Of a DNA stretch of 64,000 nt, positions 33,349 through 48,300 are shown piece by piece. A model generated the notes under the pieces. The model saw nothing but the letters and a program-made list of their open reading frames with translations. It did no database searches and was not told the DNA's origin. Position 1 is the stretch's first letter; each line of letters begins with the position of its first letter. Position numbers and translations under genes: made by a program. This stretch comes from Luidia sarsii (lineage: Eukaryota > Echinodermata > Asteroidea > Paxillosida > Luidiidae): positions 15,846,359-15,910,358 of the forward strand of contig OX465111.1 in assembly GCA_949987565.1 (NCBI GenBank). Reading direction: 5' to 3'.

Positions 33349-36300
33349 GTAAGTCAAATCAAACGAGCCATTCGAACCATCGGAACAGAGTACATGTATG
33401 TACAGAGTACCAGACTACAGTCTACTTGCGTACAGACTACTACTAGTACTAGCTACTACTAGTACTAGATCATGCGTAGATTTACGGGTTACAGGTTTTG
33501 CTACATACAGTGAATTTTGGAAGTGCAGTCAAGTTTTTAGTCCGAGTAACTTGGACCCGACAAGTCACCCTTTTTTTTATCGAATTTTGAAATTTTGAGT
33601 TTCGGAATATCAAAATTCGATAAAAAAAGGGTGACTTGTCGGGTCCAAGTTACTCGGACTATCATTCAGTTTTCAACTCAAGACTGTGGTCATTTGCGAG
33701 GCAAAACCTTCAATTAAAGTTTAAACTGTTGCCACGAGTTGGTCTTCTTCTGTTACAAATCTGTTTTTGTACTTACACTTTACAGTTACAATCAATTTAT
33801 TAATTGTAAAAATTGTATGTTCATAATGTTGTTGCCACCTGGGAAAGATTAAGTTCCTTCCTCCATGGTTTAATCAAATTAATGTCTCCACCGTAATCCC
33901 AACTAAAAGTAAAAGGATGGAAAAACCTCAATCAACAACGGAACAAGACTAGTCCATCAATTGAGTAGTTGACATTGTCTGGCCCAACCACTTGCCAAAC
34001 AAATTTGAATCAGTTACATTTTCCTGAAAACCATTATTTGATGACACATGTGTGGCGTGTACTGTACATCACTACACATACAAATACATGTACGGTACCT
34101 GTATACAGTATAGGACTATTGTTTTATGCACCATCATCTGATTGAAACAATACGTATTTTGTAGGTGAGTATTGGTTTTGATATTCACAGTTTTGATGGT
34201 TCTTTTTGCCATCAGGAACATTGATATGTAGCTCACAGTTTTCGCACATGTACAGAGTACAGGCAGTACATGTACGGCAGGGCACTGAAATCAGAACCAT
34301 GGATTAGAATAGTAGTCAGTACTGTCAGTACAACTTACATGTACAAAGAGAAGTCATTCTAAGTTACACAATTGTAGTTTGCAAAAGCTGAAGCAAAACT
34401 TGGAAGCAGACAGGAGCCTATAGATGCCAAGGCTTTGCAATAACTCTAGCCCCAAAACCCCATGGACAGCAAACTCTTTAATCAGGCCTGGCAGAATTTC
34501 AAAGTAGACCAAATCTTGGCGGCCCGACACACAACCCCAAAACATGGATCTATCTTTGAGAAAGGTTTGATCGTGACATTGACAAACTATGCTGTGCATA
34601 AGTTTTAATGAAATGGGGTGAATGAATTTCTTGTCAAAGACAAAGCCACGGAAAAATTGTAAGTTTAGTGCATAGATTAGTTTAGACCACTTCAAAATGA
34701 AAGTACAGTAGTGTACAGGAGTGTAGGCTGTTGCATGACATGCCTTGTGCATATCGCAATAGCAGCCGGTAGACATTGGTCTTCTAATGATACCTGAGGC
34801 ATTTGGGTAACAACCTTCAGATAAGAAATTTTATTTGTAAACACTTGGATTGGTTTTCCTAAGGAGTGTGGATGTTTGTTTGTCAGTCAAGTAAACAAAT
34901 CGATAATAACACAAACAACACTAAGAACAACAGTAGACTACCCAAGTGTACCCATGAGCTGTGATGCAGTCCTGAGTAAGGACAACTTTAGAAGAAGGAA
35001 AAAAACATGTAGGCCTACTGTACATGTACTTTGCAGTCATTAGATCTGACAACTAAAATACACATGTGTAGAGAATGTATTGAGTTAAATATGTAAGTGG
35101 TGCTATTTACATGTAGGATACATGTATAGACAGAGACTTCAATATGAAATGTACTTTTCCCAGAAACTAATGCTTGTAGAATGTACGTAAGCCTGGTGTT
35201 AGAGCTCTTTAAAGCAGAGGTGTCACGTTCCCCAAGAGACCGGCAGTTTCCAGATGCATTGCCAGCATATTTGTAAGTGATTTTTGTCCAAGTTTGTGAC
35301 AAAGTCCTCCTGTGTTCCCTGTGAATTTCCTCGGACCAGAATTGTCCTAGTGTGAAAAGGGCTTAGTACGGCTTACATTGTAATTGTGGTATTACATATC
35401 AGGCAATGACTGATGAAGCACAATGTTCAGAATTGTATTTGGCTGAAAGAAATCTTATCTTTTCCTTGGATGGATCTCACCCTTTGATCTCTCATTCTGT
35501 CTACAGAGTACAGTACCATATTTCCTTGTCAATTTTCTGTCATACATGTACTGTACATGTGTGAAATGTACACTGTTCAAGAACAGTACATGCTACATGT
35601 ATGTAGTATGTATGCATACTACTGTAGTTACGGTAGTACATGTACACACATGTACACGTACATGTCCGTTGTTCCCCTTATCATTCCACCTTCAAGAAAG
35701 GTCCTGCTAGGATCAAAGCATGAGCCCCTCAAAATGTACATGTATAGTGTTATAGTGTATGTATACATACATTGTACAGGTACAAGATACATCTCATGTA
35801 CATGTACATTTACACGTACATGTACATGTAGGCCTACTATACAGTACTACTGTACATACATGTACATCATACATGTACAATATGTACCGGTGGCAGTAGG
35901 TTACTGTTATTTACATGTAGGGTACATGAGCACTCAGTTTTCATGATGTCTTTGTTTGCACTAAGACTAAGAGAGGCCTGTCACTGTCAGTGTATTGATG
36001 GACTTGGTGCACCGCCTTACTTTGAGGTCAGTACCTGCCAGAATGTTGCAAAGTGCTCCCTTTGGTGGGTTTATGGCGTCGTAAATCCTCACACTCAGTG
36101 GGGAAAAAAAACATCCAAGGATATCACTTCAGGTCGAGCTGTAACTTGTACGTATACATTGTGCAGGCCCCTACATGTACATTGTACATGTGAGTGTTTT
36201 TAGTTCTAAGCATATTTTGTAGGTTTACCCTGTGTCAGCCAGGTACTGTAAATGACATGTAGGCCTACATGTACATGATTATGTACATATATATGTAATT

Positions 36301-39300
36301 GTAAGCCAGGCCACCAAACTTGTGTTAGTTCCCCAGCCAATTTTTAAATCTACACATTTATAACTGTTTTTTTCCCTATTTATTACCTCATTGTGCACTA
36401 CACACCTTATGAACAGAGGCTTACATGTGTATATGACGTACAGTAATTCAAGCAATTTTGTTTGGTGAACGTTGTTCTCACAAGCAAAACCCGGATTGGA
36501 AAAAGATTGTAACTTCATAGAAAGATGTTGATAACACTGGCTGGTTTTAGGCCTATACATGTACACGTAGATGGGATAATCAGTCTGCATTTTTGGCAGT
36601 CTTGGGTTGTCTGAAGTTGAAATACTAGTACTCCAGAAGAGTTTTTTAATCTACAGTACATGTACATGCATGTGTACATGTTGAGGATATCATGACAAGG
36701 TTTATCATGGCCCTTTCCCAAAATCCGGCTTATTTGGTAATGCGGACAGTTGAGTCCAGCGCACATCGGAGTCCACCACACCGGGGTACTTTACGTACTT
36801 GTATGACACAGTACATGTATGTGGAGTTGTGGACATAACCTGTACATGTACATGTATATGATGTACCGGTGTACATTGTACAGTATGTACACACGTACAT
36901 TATGTACATTGTACATGTACGTGTAGGCTACACCCAGACCCAATTCCAGACCCTTCCTTTGTTTGTTTGACCATGGTTTGACTTTCCTCTTTTCTTTACC
37001 AGACCCAATTGGCTAAAAACTGGGTCCACAGGTCCAGTCAATGTTTCTTTGCAATTTCAATCATTCAAGTTTGTAATTTTTAAATCATGTCTTAATTGCC
37101 AGTGCCAGTAACCCCAGTGACATCCAATGCCTATGGTTGAAGTTCTAAACAAAATTGTACGGTAGTTGAAATGAAGACAGGAAATACACGACCTGCTATA
37201 GCCTATTAAGGAAGTATATGCCTACGGTAGTACAGTACGTACAGTCCTTATAAAGCAATTGGCAGCCCTGTCACTCAGACCTGGATAAAGTTTATTTTAT
37301 AACAGGAAATATTAATTGCTTTTATTACCGGTTTCACTGAGCTGATCTTCCCGGATCAAGGAGGGTGTTTCAGAAATAAAGCCCCAGTGGAGTATCAGGC
37401 ATCTTTCCTTACCGGTATTTCCCCCAATTTGTTTTTTTATTTTACTGCCAGTGCCAGGACACTTCCCTCCTTGTTACCAGCTCTTTATTACATCATGGGG
37501 GATCTTATTTTTCCATGATTACAGTATACATGTACATGTACATGTACATGTCCATCATTTGGCTGAAGTGGAAACCCAATGTACAGTGTACAGTGTACAT
37601 GTACATGTACTTGTGTACTTGTGTACAGTAGTCCTACAATGTCCATCACTCCATGGATGAAATGACTTTTTTTCAAAGTCATCTCATTACTTTGGGGCAT
37701 TCATGCACATGTACAGGTCATGTGCATGAGCTGTGCACGTTTGCTGTACATTGTACATACATGTACATGTACATGTACATGTGCATACATGGGATGACGC
37801 TGATCAATTTTACTTGCACAGTAGAACATTGGGCGAAATATTGCATAATGGTGCTATCGCATGCTTTTTTTACTTTAGACCTACATGTATTGAAGGATTA
37901 CTGTTCTGAAAGGCCAAGGTACGTGTAGCTTTTACATCATGCGCAATGCAAGGGGCACTTACATAAAAAAAGACCAGGGGTGGATAAAACCTTTGACTTC
38001 ACTTCACAAAGCCTTACGATGCATCGTAATTCAACTTACGATGGGAAACCCGTCCTGAGTTTTCATACGGTAGATCATACGGTTTCTCGGTATCTCCCAT
38101 CAACTTGCGTTTGATCGTAAGTTACGATGGGTTTGGTGAAATCGACGCCTGGGCCTCTGTCAATTGTCAAACCATGTCAAACTATGGTACATTTACATTA
38201 CATACTGTACAAATGTAACTCATGAAAGATAACATGAAAGATTACTTTGAGCTCAAACTTACATCATGAACATGTACATGTGTACGTTGTACATGTACGT
38301 AGTTCTCTATCTGCTAATTGCACGTGCATGCACATATGTTGGCCCATATAATCGCGCACCAGTAACTATTTACATAAAGATTTCAACAGTAGACATGTCA
38401 GTCAATGGTCCAAAAGTTACATAATGCTGTGCAGGGTTAAAATTTACATGTAACTCCGTCAACTGACAGTTGAAAATTGTCTGTTCCTAAACTTGTTCCT
38501 AAACTTGGACAAACTGAAACCCTTCCAAGTTCCAACCAGTTTCTTGTTCTCTTAAGTTCAAAGGAACATTCTACACCTGAAGAACAGCATGTTTTGTTCT
38601 TTTGTAAACATCGCAATGATTGCATTAATTATAACTGTGCAAGTGTGCAGGCTTTACATATGTACCGTACATACATGTACAGTACTATAGCCAGCATTGA
38701 CATGAATGGAAATGGCATGCAAGTTACCGCCTTACCGGTATTGAACCATGTACAGATGTACGGCGTTGTACGCGTACACACTGTACAATGGTGCATGTAT
38801 TGGTGTACATGTACGTGCATGGCACTGTTGCCAGCAAAGCATATGTATGGTAATGTTTATTACTCTGTTCTATTGACATGAAAATTAATCATTAACTTTG
38901 TCTGGCTATTGAACAACCCGTATTGAAGTTACCAATTGATTTTGTTCATCCAATCTCTCTTCATCTGGGTGTTCACAACTCACAAGCCAAGGTACATGTA
39001 CATGTGTACGCTGTATACATGTTTTATACAGTACAGTATTGTGCATTGCATTTAATACTCATTGACTTACAGTATTATGAAATTCATCTACAGTGTTGTG
39101 TAAAACGTGTGTTGTTTACACTAGAGCTACATGTACTGTAACTGTAAACAGTATTTGGCAAACCTTCCTGCATGGCATTTGAATGTTTCAGACGAGGAAA
39201 AAACATTGTCAGTTTATCACAGTAGTTTTAGGTTCTTTCTTTTCTTCTTTAGTCTTTTAATCAATTCTCACTACAATGTACCTGTACTACAAATAGGCCA

Positions 39301-42300
39301 CCCTAAAGCCCTGATTGGTCAGAGGTTTTTCAAGTGAATTTACTGAAATGATGCTTAAATTTTAACCACCCAATACAAACTTACACCCCGGGTACATGCA
39401 GGGGATTACAGGGGATCGAACCCCAGGTACACGTACAGTACACTGTACATAGTACATAGTATACATGTACATGTGCATGTATACAGGACTTACAGGTACA
39501 GTACATGTACAGGTACATGTACATTGTACATGCACATCAGTGATCACCATACATACACACATACATGTACGTAGTAACTTTGTGACCCTGACCACATCAG
39601 GTTTGGGATCACACAAGTGCATATATATCCATAACATTTACTTGTACTGTACAAACAGAAGGAAAAACTTACTTGGTAATGGCATGTTTATGGTTTATGC
39701 ATAATGTATAGCAAAACAAGTTCAACTGGATGAGAACTTGAACCTCTTTTTGTTTTCTTATTACGTGTCCCACTCAGGTATCTTGCCCAAAGCCCTGGCC
39801 CAGCAGGACAAAGGGTTCTACAACAGCACCTCCAGTGCAACAGTGAATGATGTGCTAGACCTACAGAGCACCTCCGGCACACTGCTCAATTTCAGAACTT
39901 GTGAAGGTGGCGAGATTCTCTCACAGACTGGTGGCGGTGGGGATTCGTTCTCGGTGGCTGTGAGACCCTCCGGCCTGGTACAAGCCTCTTGGGAGGCAGG
40001 CGGGGTCTCTGGGTCGGCAAGTGTTGGCCCAAACTACGCAGCCAATGCCGGCTGGTCCCTGCTCAAGCTACAGTACATGCTTGGCAGCGTGGTGCTGTCA
40101 GTAGACAGCAACTCCACCGTGCTGGCCTCGGCTACGGAAAATGCCCAACTCCTCAGCATCGACCTCTCCCTAGGCTCTGGCGTGATCCTCGGGAGTGGCT
40201 TCATTGGCTGCATCGAGCAGGTCTTTGGTCTGCCCGCACCCACCTCATCCAGCGATGTGGATTGGGGCGTCTGCCCCTTAGAAAGCCAGTTTGGGTGCCG
40301 TAAGTGAACCAAACCCGCCCCCTATGGGGAAACGTCTCGGTCTTGGTGTGTCTGATCAGAGGGTATTAACTATTGTGAATCGTATGATGTTCAGAATTGT
40401 AAAAAACTTTTTTGGTGGTTTTTTTTTGGTACTTTGAATGTCCAGTAGTACATGGTGTTAGTGCTTGTGAGTGGAAGTGTCAGGAGGGTTGTATAGTATT
40501 CTAACCACTTTAAGTTCTACTCTACTGCTACTGACCTCAACTGAAACACTGCCACACGATCAGCCAGCATGCTCGTACTGCACAGACTAAAAAGTGCACC
40601 ATATTGGCATATTGATTCACAGGAGCTGAATCACATTCACAGTTTGAAGCGACTTACACATGTTATGCATTAATAATCTGAGTGTACTTTTTAAAGTTTC
40701 GTAATTTTCAGAACTCCGGATCAGAGATACGTATTTCAGGTCTGATAAAACATACATGTTGTTTTAATTCTAAATCTACTGTAAATTTTCCAAATTTCCA
40801 ACCTCCAATTATCGATCTTATGATTTGGATGAATGCATCATGATTGATTTGTTTCAAATCTCATGAAATCACACATTGACTATTTTTTACTCTACTTGTA
40901 CATTATTTTGCCAATTGGATTATTTTGCCATAACACCAAATATGATCAAAATCAATTATTTTATGCCTGACAAAATTAAGTCCTGAAATTGGAAAAGGAC
41001 AAGAATCTGAAAACCGAAAAAGAATACAATAATTGCTATTTTTTAGTGCACTTCTCTTGTCCATTCTGCACTTGCTTTCCGCAGGCAATTTGGCTCTCGA
41101 ACTTTCCCTGAGTGACCTTGGTACAGTCTCTGCACAAAGCTTTCGGAAAACAAAAGTTAATTATAATTAGTAATGTATTCTGGCTTTCTCAGCTAGAATA
41201 TCAGAAAGAAAAAAAAAATATTTAAACCTGCAAGTACATGTACATGTACATGTATTGTACAGTGTTCATGTACATCTACAGTACATTGTACAGTACATAT
41301 GTGTACCTTTGAACATGTACAGTATCAATATACATATACTGTATTTACTACATATGTACAAGTACATATACATTTAGAATTAAATCAACAATTCTGGTGA
41401 CTGTAGACATCTACAGGAAAAAACAAATATTCCCATGTCATGTTGACAACTTGGCATCGACACAGAATTCTTCATTTGGTTGACTTGCTTGATTGACTTT
41501 TACAAGGCACGAATGTGCTCGTGTTGTGAACGGTTTCCAAAGCTTTGTGCACCAGACTCACTGAAATTTCTCTTCACTCCTATCTTTTTTATTCAAATTG
41601 ATTTCCACTCTGCAATACTGCATAGGGGGCCTACTGTACGTGTTAGAAATCTGTAAACTAACTCTCTTGACTGTTTTTCTTTTCTTTCATTGCACATGTG
41701 CCTCTATGTACATGTATATCATCGTCTAAGTAGAGTGATACTGCCATGAAATCCAAATCCAACATGTTTGAATGTTTGAAGCAAATTTATGCAAGTTCAT
41801 TACTTTCTGTACATGTATGTGTACATGTACATGTACCTGTTAACATGTATGCATGGACATGCACACGTACATTTTGGTCTGCACCTGTCAGAAGCCATCT
41901 TGGACGTGAAGTGAAACTCGGTTTTCGGTCATTGTTGGTTTTGAATTCTGGGCGTTATCATTTCTACCCAACCTGGGACCAACCCATATTGATAGGGCAC
42001 TCCATGAGACACAGCCTTATTGGACTCACCAGAAATGTCCTTGCTGTTCATGTACATGTACATTATACTGTACTGTACGGCACACGTACATCCAGATTTG
42101 TAGCATTGATTAACTTTTGGAAACCAAAATTGGTCTTAACTACTGTCAATGGTTTGTCTTAAGATGTGTCTCATGCTTCCCGGTTTTCAAATGCCTCAAA
42201 TTTCCTCTACTTCCCTATTTGCTAAACCCTTTCACCTAACCTGGTTTTGTTTTCCGCACATCTTTCCCCTCCCCTTGTTCAAATCCCTTGCCTTTCAGCC

Positions 42301-45300
42301 AGCCCTGTACCCTTCTTCCCCTCCCCCACCCCCTCATTTGGACCACAGGCGACCTGTCTTCCCAAATGTTGTTTTCTTGTGTCCTTGTATCATAGAGCCG
42401 TCAGTGCCCAATCCATGCTATACGCATCCGTGCAAAAACCAGGGTGTTTGTTCTAGCAGCGCTCAGACACCAAGTGGCTATACGTGCCGGTGTCCTGCCC
42501 GTTACGAAGGTGTCCATTGTCAGAACGACACAGGTACAGCCGCCAGTGGGGGTCGTAAGAAAGAGAAGAAAAAAGAAGGAAACAAATTGCCTGAAACCAG
42601 GCATCAATCTGGGAGGGCACCCTTGCAAGCTGTAGTTGTAGTGGTTCCTTTCTTGTAGCTGCTTGTTGCAAGGGGAAAAGATGAGCTTTAGAGTACACTG
42701 TGGCCTGGGTGAAACCACATCGTGAAACTAACATTTAGAAAACAGTGGAAGGTCACTGTTACTTAGTTTTGTAGATTGTAGGCTGAGTTTGCAGTGCCCC
42801 AGTTTTTTTGTGGTTAGGGGGTTTGTTTAATTTTTAATTTCCATTTTAGTTTACTGAAGCTTTTGGTTTTTGGGGGGTACACTGTAGTTTGTGCACGTTA
42901 ACCTCATTAAGCGCACCGTAGAAGTGCACAATACATACATGTAGACAGGCATTGAGGAGTTGCACTCACTGGATTTGTATACTACATGTAGTGTACACTA
43001 GATACATGTACCGGTACATGTGCATTACTGCATGCATGTACAGGTACATTGTGTACGTACATGTATGTCTTCACCTTAAGGCCTACTGCCCAAGAGGATC
43101 TGGGATTCAAGACATGAAAATGTACATTTACACGAAGGTAGCCCAAAGTTCCAACACTCCCAAAAGGCTCGGGCAAGTGTTGGGGTTAAGATGCCAGAGA
43201 ACATAAAAATGAATTGAATCAACTGTTTCAGTCATTCTGAACTTCTTTTACTGCAAGTACATTGTACAATGTACACATACAAGTACATGTACAGATACAC
43301 AATCAATTGTGGGAATCCAGTGTCTGCACAAATAATCCCTTAACCTGTTTTCCTTGCTTAAAAGTTGACTTTAATTCATTGTGGTGCAACTTTCCTTGAT
43401 TGCCTGTCTAAACCAGGGCCCAATTTCATAGAGCCACTTAAGCGTGAAAATCTGCTAAGCAGGAAAGGTCTTCCTCGTGTAAGCAGGATTACAAGCTGCA
43501 CTGCGATGCGATGCCAGTTGCTTTTGACTTGTATTCCACTCTTCTTTACTTAACATAAAACAAAAGTGAAGTTTGGGTAGGCAAGGGATCCTGTGGCTCA
43601 TGACTTTTTGCGCTAAAGCACATTTTGGTGCTTAAGCGGCTCTATGAAATTGGCCCCAGGGTGGAATGGGAGAATAACCTTTGCTTACGTTACGTAGATG
43701 AAAAGTCTATTTGCAAAGGTGCGCATGAGCAGAATAAACATGTACCTTTCATGTTCAATTTTCTGAAAACGTTACTTTGCCAGAATACCCTATCCTCCCT
43801 ACTGTACATCCCAAAAGTCCCCCCCCCCCCCGTATTTCTGTCCACAAATTTACCCTACGGTAGGTCCTTTCCTTCTCTGCTCTTTCCTCAGTTTGCTTGG
43901 CAATGAAACCTGCTTCCCTTAGACCTTGTCCGTTCAGTCTCTGCTTGTCTTTAAGGCTTTGAAATGAATCTTGTGTGCTGGCTTTCAGAGATTTGCATGG
44001 ATCCCCAGATCCAAGCCAAAATGGCAGACCGATTTCTCTTGCTTTTCTCCTGTCGGCAGATTTAGGATTTAATTGTTCAAAAGTCAAAAATCTGACGGAC
44101 CCTTTTTACAGGAATCCAAGTGACATTCAACAACCATGTACAGCCACTAATAATGTCAAGTCCCGATTGTATTTGTATAGGAAAAAGGGAAATGACATTT
44201 ATTGGTTCAATGAGGCTAATGGGACAATAAGGGTTCTGTACCGTTTTGTACGTACATAACATGTACACCCATGGTTGATGGTACCAATACCATGGCACAC
44301 GTACATGTGTGTACTGTTGCATGGACAATTGTGAAAAGTTTTCTTCATGTTATTTTGAGAAAACAAGTGCACAATCATTTTCCTGATGGTTGAACCGTTG
44401 AAGGCCACCTTCAGCATGCTACGTACTGTACTACAGTGTACAACAACTACATGTATGAGGAAACGGCTTTCTATCAGAACTCTACACAAAACTTGGGCAC
44501 TGCAACAAAAGCATCAATGTAGAGTATTTTTACATACCTGTACAATGTAGTGTCAGGTCTGTTGTGGACAATGAATTTGGCATCCATATACGTACCTGTA
44601 CAGTACACGTATGCATTGTATGTAAAGTTACAGTATGTACACACAACTTGTAGCAAGCTACATGTACTGGAATTTTAATCCAAGCTGGACCTTTTCCTTA
44701 GGGGTAAAATGGCCTATTGAAAAGGGCCTGCCTTTGAGACAGGTCCAGCTGGGATGGGATCCAAACTTTAGGACCTCTACTGCTCCAGTCTCCTCCTAAG
44801 TGTGGTTAATGTCTTTGTGAGTTCTGTGAATTGTCACTGATAGTCTGATCAAGGTCTGATCCATACATGTACTTTACATAACTGTGTGTCACTATACAGT
44901 GTAGCTTATAATTTATGTAGACTGTATTTTAAATATATTGTATTTACATGTACATGTACATGTATCTGCATGCTTGTACATTGTATTGCATGTACTGTAC
45001 ATATACATTTTAACTAGTGAACAAATGCATTTCAATCATTTAGACCATTAACATTCATTAACCTCACTGCCAATAAGTTCCCACCTGCTTGCATATTAAT
45101 CTTCAGTCTACCAGTACGCACTCATATCTGCAAGACCGCATGCCCACCACAGTTACACAAACAGATTTTCTGTATCAGACTCCATCCATGAATAATTGGT
45201 CTCTTTGGAATTATGTGGGTTCTGTACATGTACATACAGGTATACATGTATGTATTTCATTAATCATGTAGACAAAATACAGGCAGTACTTGAATTTGGT

Positions 45301-48300
45301 AAACATGTACAGCACTGCCCATACATGTACACTGTACAGGAGGTGCAATTCAATCATTACTTTGTTGATGTTTGTGCACGTACCGGTAAATAATAGGTTT
45401 GGGGGAAATGCATGCAGTACGTGTATATGTGTAAAGAATACATGAAGAGAGAGCTTTGAATTGGCAGGGTATCATGGCTGGCATTCACAGCTGTGTACAA
45501 TTCTGCTCCATTGGGTTTGCGATATGCCATCTGATCAATGAAGGCTACTGTCACTGGCATTCTGCATGGACCAGTGTACCCGTACATTGTACAATCATAG
45601 GTACGTGTATACTGTTGAACAAAATCAGGGACCCTTGCATACAAATGTAAATGTGCTTTACCTGAAATCCATACAGTGTACATTGAATATTTGCAGTGTA
45701 TTCAGCTTGTTTTAGACCTGCAACTTGCAACTCCACCATGTCACAGACACTACATCATACATGTACATGTACATGAATGTACAGCATGTACAGTATTGTG
45801 TACGTATGAAGCATGAAAATTGATATACTTGCAGATGTAAATAATTCTAAATATTCTGAAAGGATCAAAGAAACAGGACCCAGTACACGTATACCACACA
45901 TGCGTGTGCACTGTTCATATTGCAAAAGGGCTGCTTGTTTAGAAAGCTACATGTACATGTTCATGTACTGTACATGTACACACTTGTTTGTGTACACAAG
46001 TGTACATGTAACACTGCAGAGCCAGGAGAACTACATGTAGCTAGAATGTAGTCACTCACTTGTGAACCAGTCAGTTAGAACATGTAGTTACACTGTAGAA
46101 CCGGTCAGTCACTCATACATGTATTCCAAACTCTTGTCTCACTATGTACAATGTACATGTTTGCTTTTACATGTATCAAACACACAAACGTAATGTCAGG
46201 TTGTTTGTACATGCACATGCGGTAGTGTACACATGTACATGTTCATGGCTACATGCAGTAGTATCACAAATGGTTGTGCCCCTATTTGGTACTCACTGGT
46301 CCACTGATGCCTTCCTCTCCTAGGGCCGCTGTGCAACAATCCCGAGTACCAACTGGACTGCCAGAATGGCGGCATCTGCCAGGAAGATGACCTTGGTAAC
46401 TCCACCTACTGTCAGTGCACGCATGATTTTGAAGGCTCGCTGTGCGAGCTGAACCGCACCGTCACCTGCGACACCCAGACCTGTGCCAACAACGGCACCT
46501 GTAGGGAGACGGCAAATGGGATTGAGTGCTCCTGCCCACCAGGTATGGACAGGCTTCCAGTCTACCTAATTCTCAAATCCAGGCACTCAAGAACCTTCAC
46601 TACCAATCCCTGGCTCAGGCTCTGGCTTCGTCCTCATCACAAAAAAATGCAAACTGGTAGTGATTCAATGAGGTTTTGCCCTTGTTCAACGTGATAAACA
46701 CTGAATGCTCAGTGCTTTGCCCGGTGCCTTATCACGTCGAGCAAGGGCAAAACCTCATTGAATTACATTCTCCTCGACGTAAACATCATGTTATATCTAT
46801 GAAACTGGTAGTGGTTTGTTGTTGAATTTAGATTTTCAAAACCAAAGTTCATGTTAAGTCTGTGATCTTTTTTCTGTCTGGCAGGCTTCAGCGGCGACAA
46901 CTGTGCCATCGACATTGACGAGTGTGCCGTTCACCAGTGCCTGAACGGTGGCCTATGTGTGGACGGCATTGGGGGCTACACCTGCGACTGCACAGGTACC
47001 GGCTACACCGGTGACCGCTGCTCAGAGACGGTGAACGAGTGTGCCTCACAGCTCTGCCAAAATGGCGGCATGTGCCTGGACACAGCGGGGGGCTTTGTCT
47101 GCGTCTGCCAGGACGGCTGGACTGGGAATGATTGCAGCGTAGACGTGGACGAGTGCTCCTCAGACCCTTGCCAGAACGATGGTCTCTGTCTTAATGAAGA
47201 TAATTCCTACTCATGCCAGTGTCTCCAAGGCTATGAAGGTACCACACATTTATCTAGTACACTCACTTTACAAAGAACTCAAGCATATATTCCTAACACC
47301 AGTCTGCCCTTTGCACTTTTGTTCATCTGGCCACATAGAATGTGGCGCCAGTCATGACTGACATCCTGATGATTCTGTCCCACAAGGATCAAAACATCAG
47401 GCCCTCTTTTAAGATTTGCATTTTGATCTTTTAAAGCCCCTACACAACATTGGTAAGATCGAAAAACAGAAATGTTCACAGATTTACATCAAACTATACA
47501 GTTTGAAGATGGTTATAGTAGAAACCTCGCACTGAAATATTTCTGCCTAAAATTTTGTATTTTGGGAGAAAAGATTAAAAGAAATAGTTTACGTTTCACC
47601 GAAATCTAAACTATTTTCAAGAACAGTACGGCGTTGAATGCTGCATTTTCACGATTTTCTCGAGACTCGGTTGGCAGATTGAGCAGAAAATTTCACAGGT
47701 GTGCTATTTCGTGCATATGTTGGATCAGACAACATATGGATGCTCTTCTTTGACCTCGACCAATGTTGTGTAGGGGCTTTAAGCCAGCAGGTTGCAGCAT
47801 TTCTCTCTTTTATTTGCTTTACTCATGATATTTACCCCATCCCTCCCTCCTCCCTGATCCCGCCTGCTCTCAGGTACAAATTGTGAGGTGAACATTGATG
47901 ACTGCATCTTAGTAACCTGCCCCACCACCTTCATCTGTGTTGATGGTGTAGACACCTTCACCTGTGAATGTCCATTGGGCATGGGTAAGTCGAACAAAGA
48001 TCTGTCCATCATTCACAACCTGACAAATTATTGATGTTCTTTGAAATTTGAAATTTGTTTTGGCGCACAGAATATGCATTGAAAATGTGGCCCAAAAACT
48101 TGTTTTGCTTGTGACATCAGCTGCCATGCAAATGCTGAAAATGGAAGTTGTCGATGGTTCTTTGAAAGTTGAAACTGTTTTTCGTGTACATAATTTACTG
48201 TGAAATTACAGCCAAAAGCTTTTACTCTGCTGCCAGTGATTGGAAATAACTTCAACTTCGTGAACAATTGGAATGTAATGCTGTGTTTAAATCCTGAGGC

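Larger units (their letters stand above)
33349..39777 (+). other. Gene 2 intron 1 (6.4 kb), rich in GTACATGTAC palindromes
   Basis: No exon with coding character was seen. It contains the foldback element 33539-33660, an inverted-repeat element 37992-38147, one copy of the TCCTGCTAGGATC repeat near 35695 and very many runs of TACATGTA, densest around 35560-35900, 36830-36925, 37530-37790 and 39420-39570. Long first introns often carry enhancers, but nothing here identifies one. Confidence 0.7.

Noticed and set aside
35557..39704. Open frames with repeated Tyr-Met, His-Val and Cys-Thr strings in gene 2 intron 1
   Set aside because: They are translations of GTACATGTAC repeats, not proteins.
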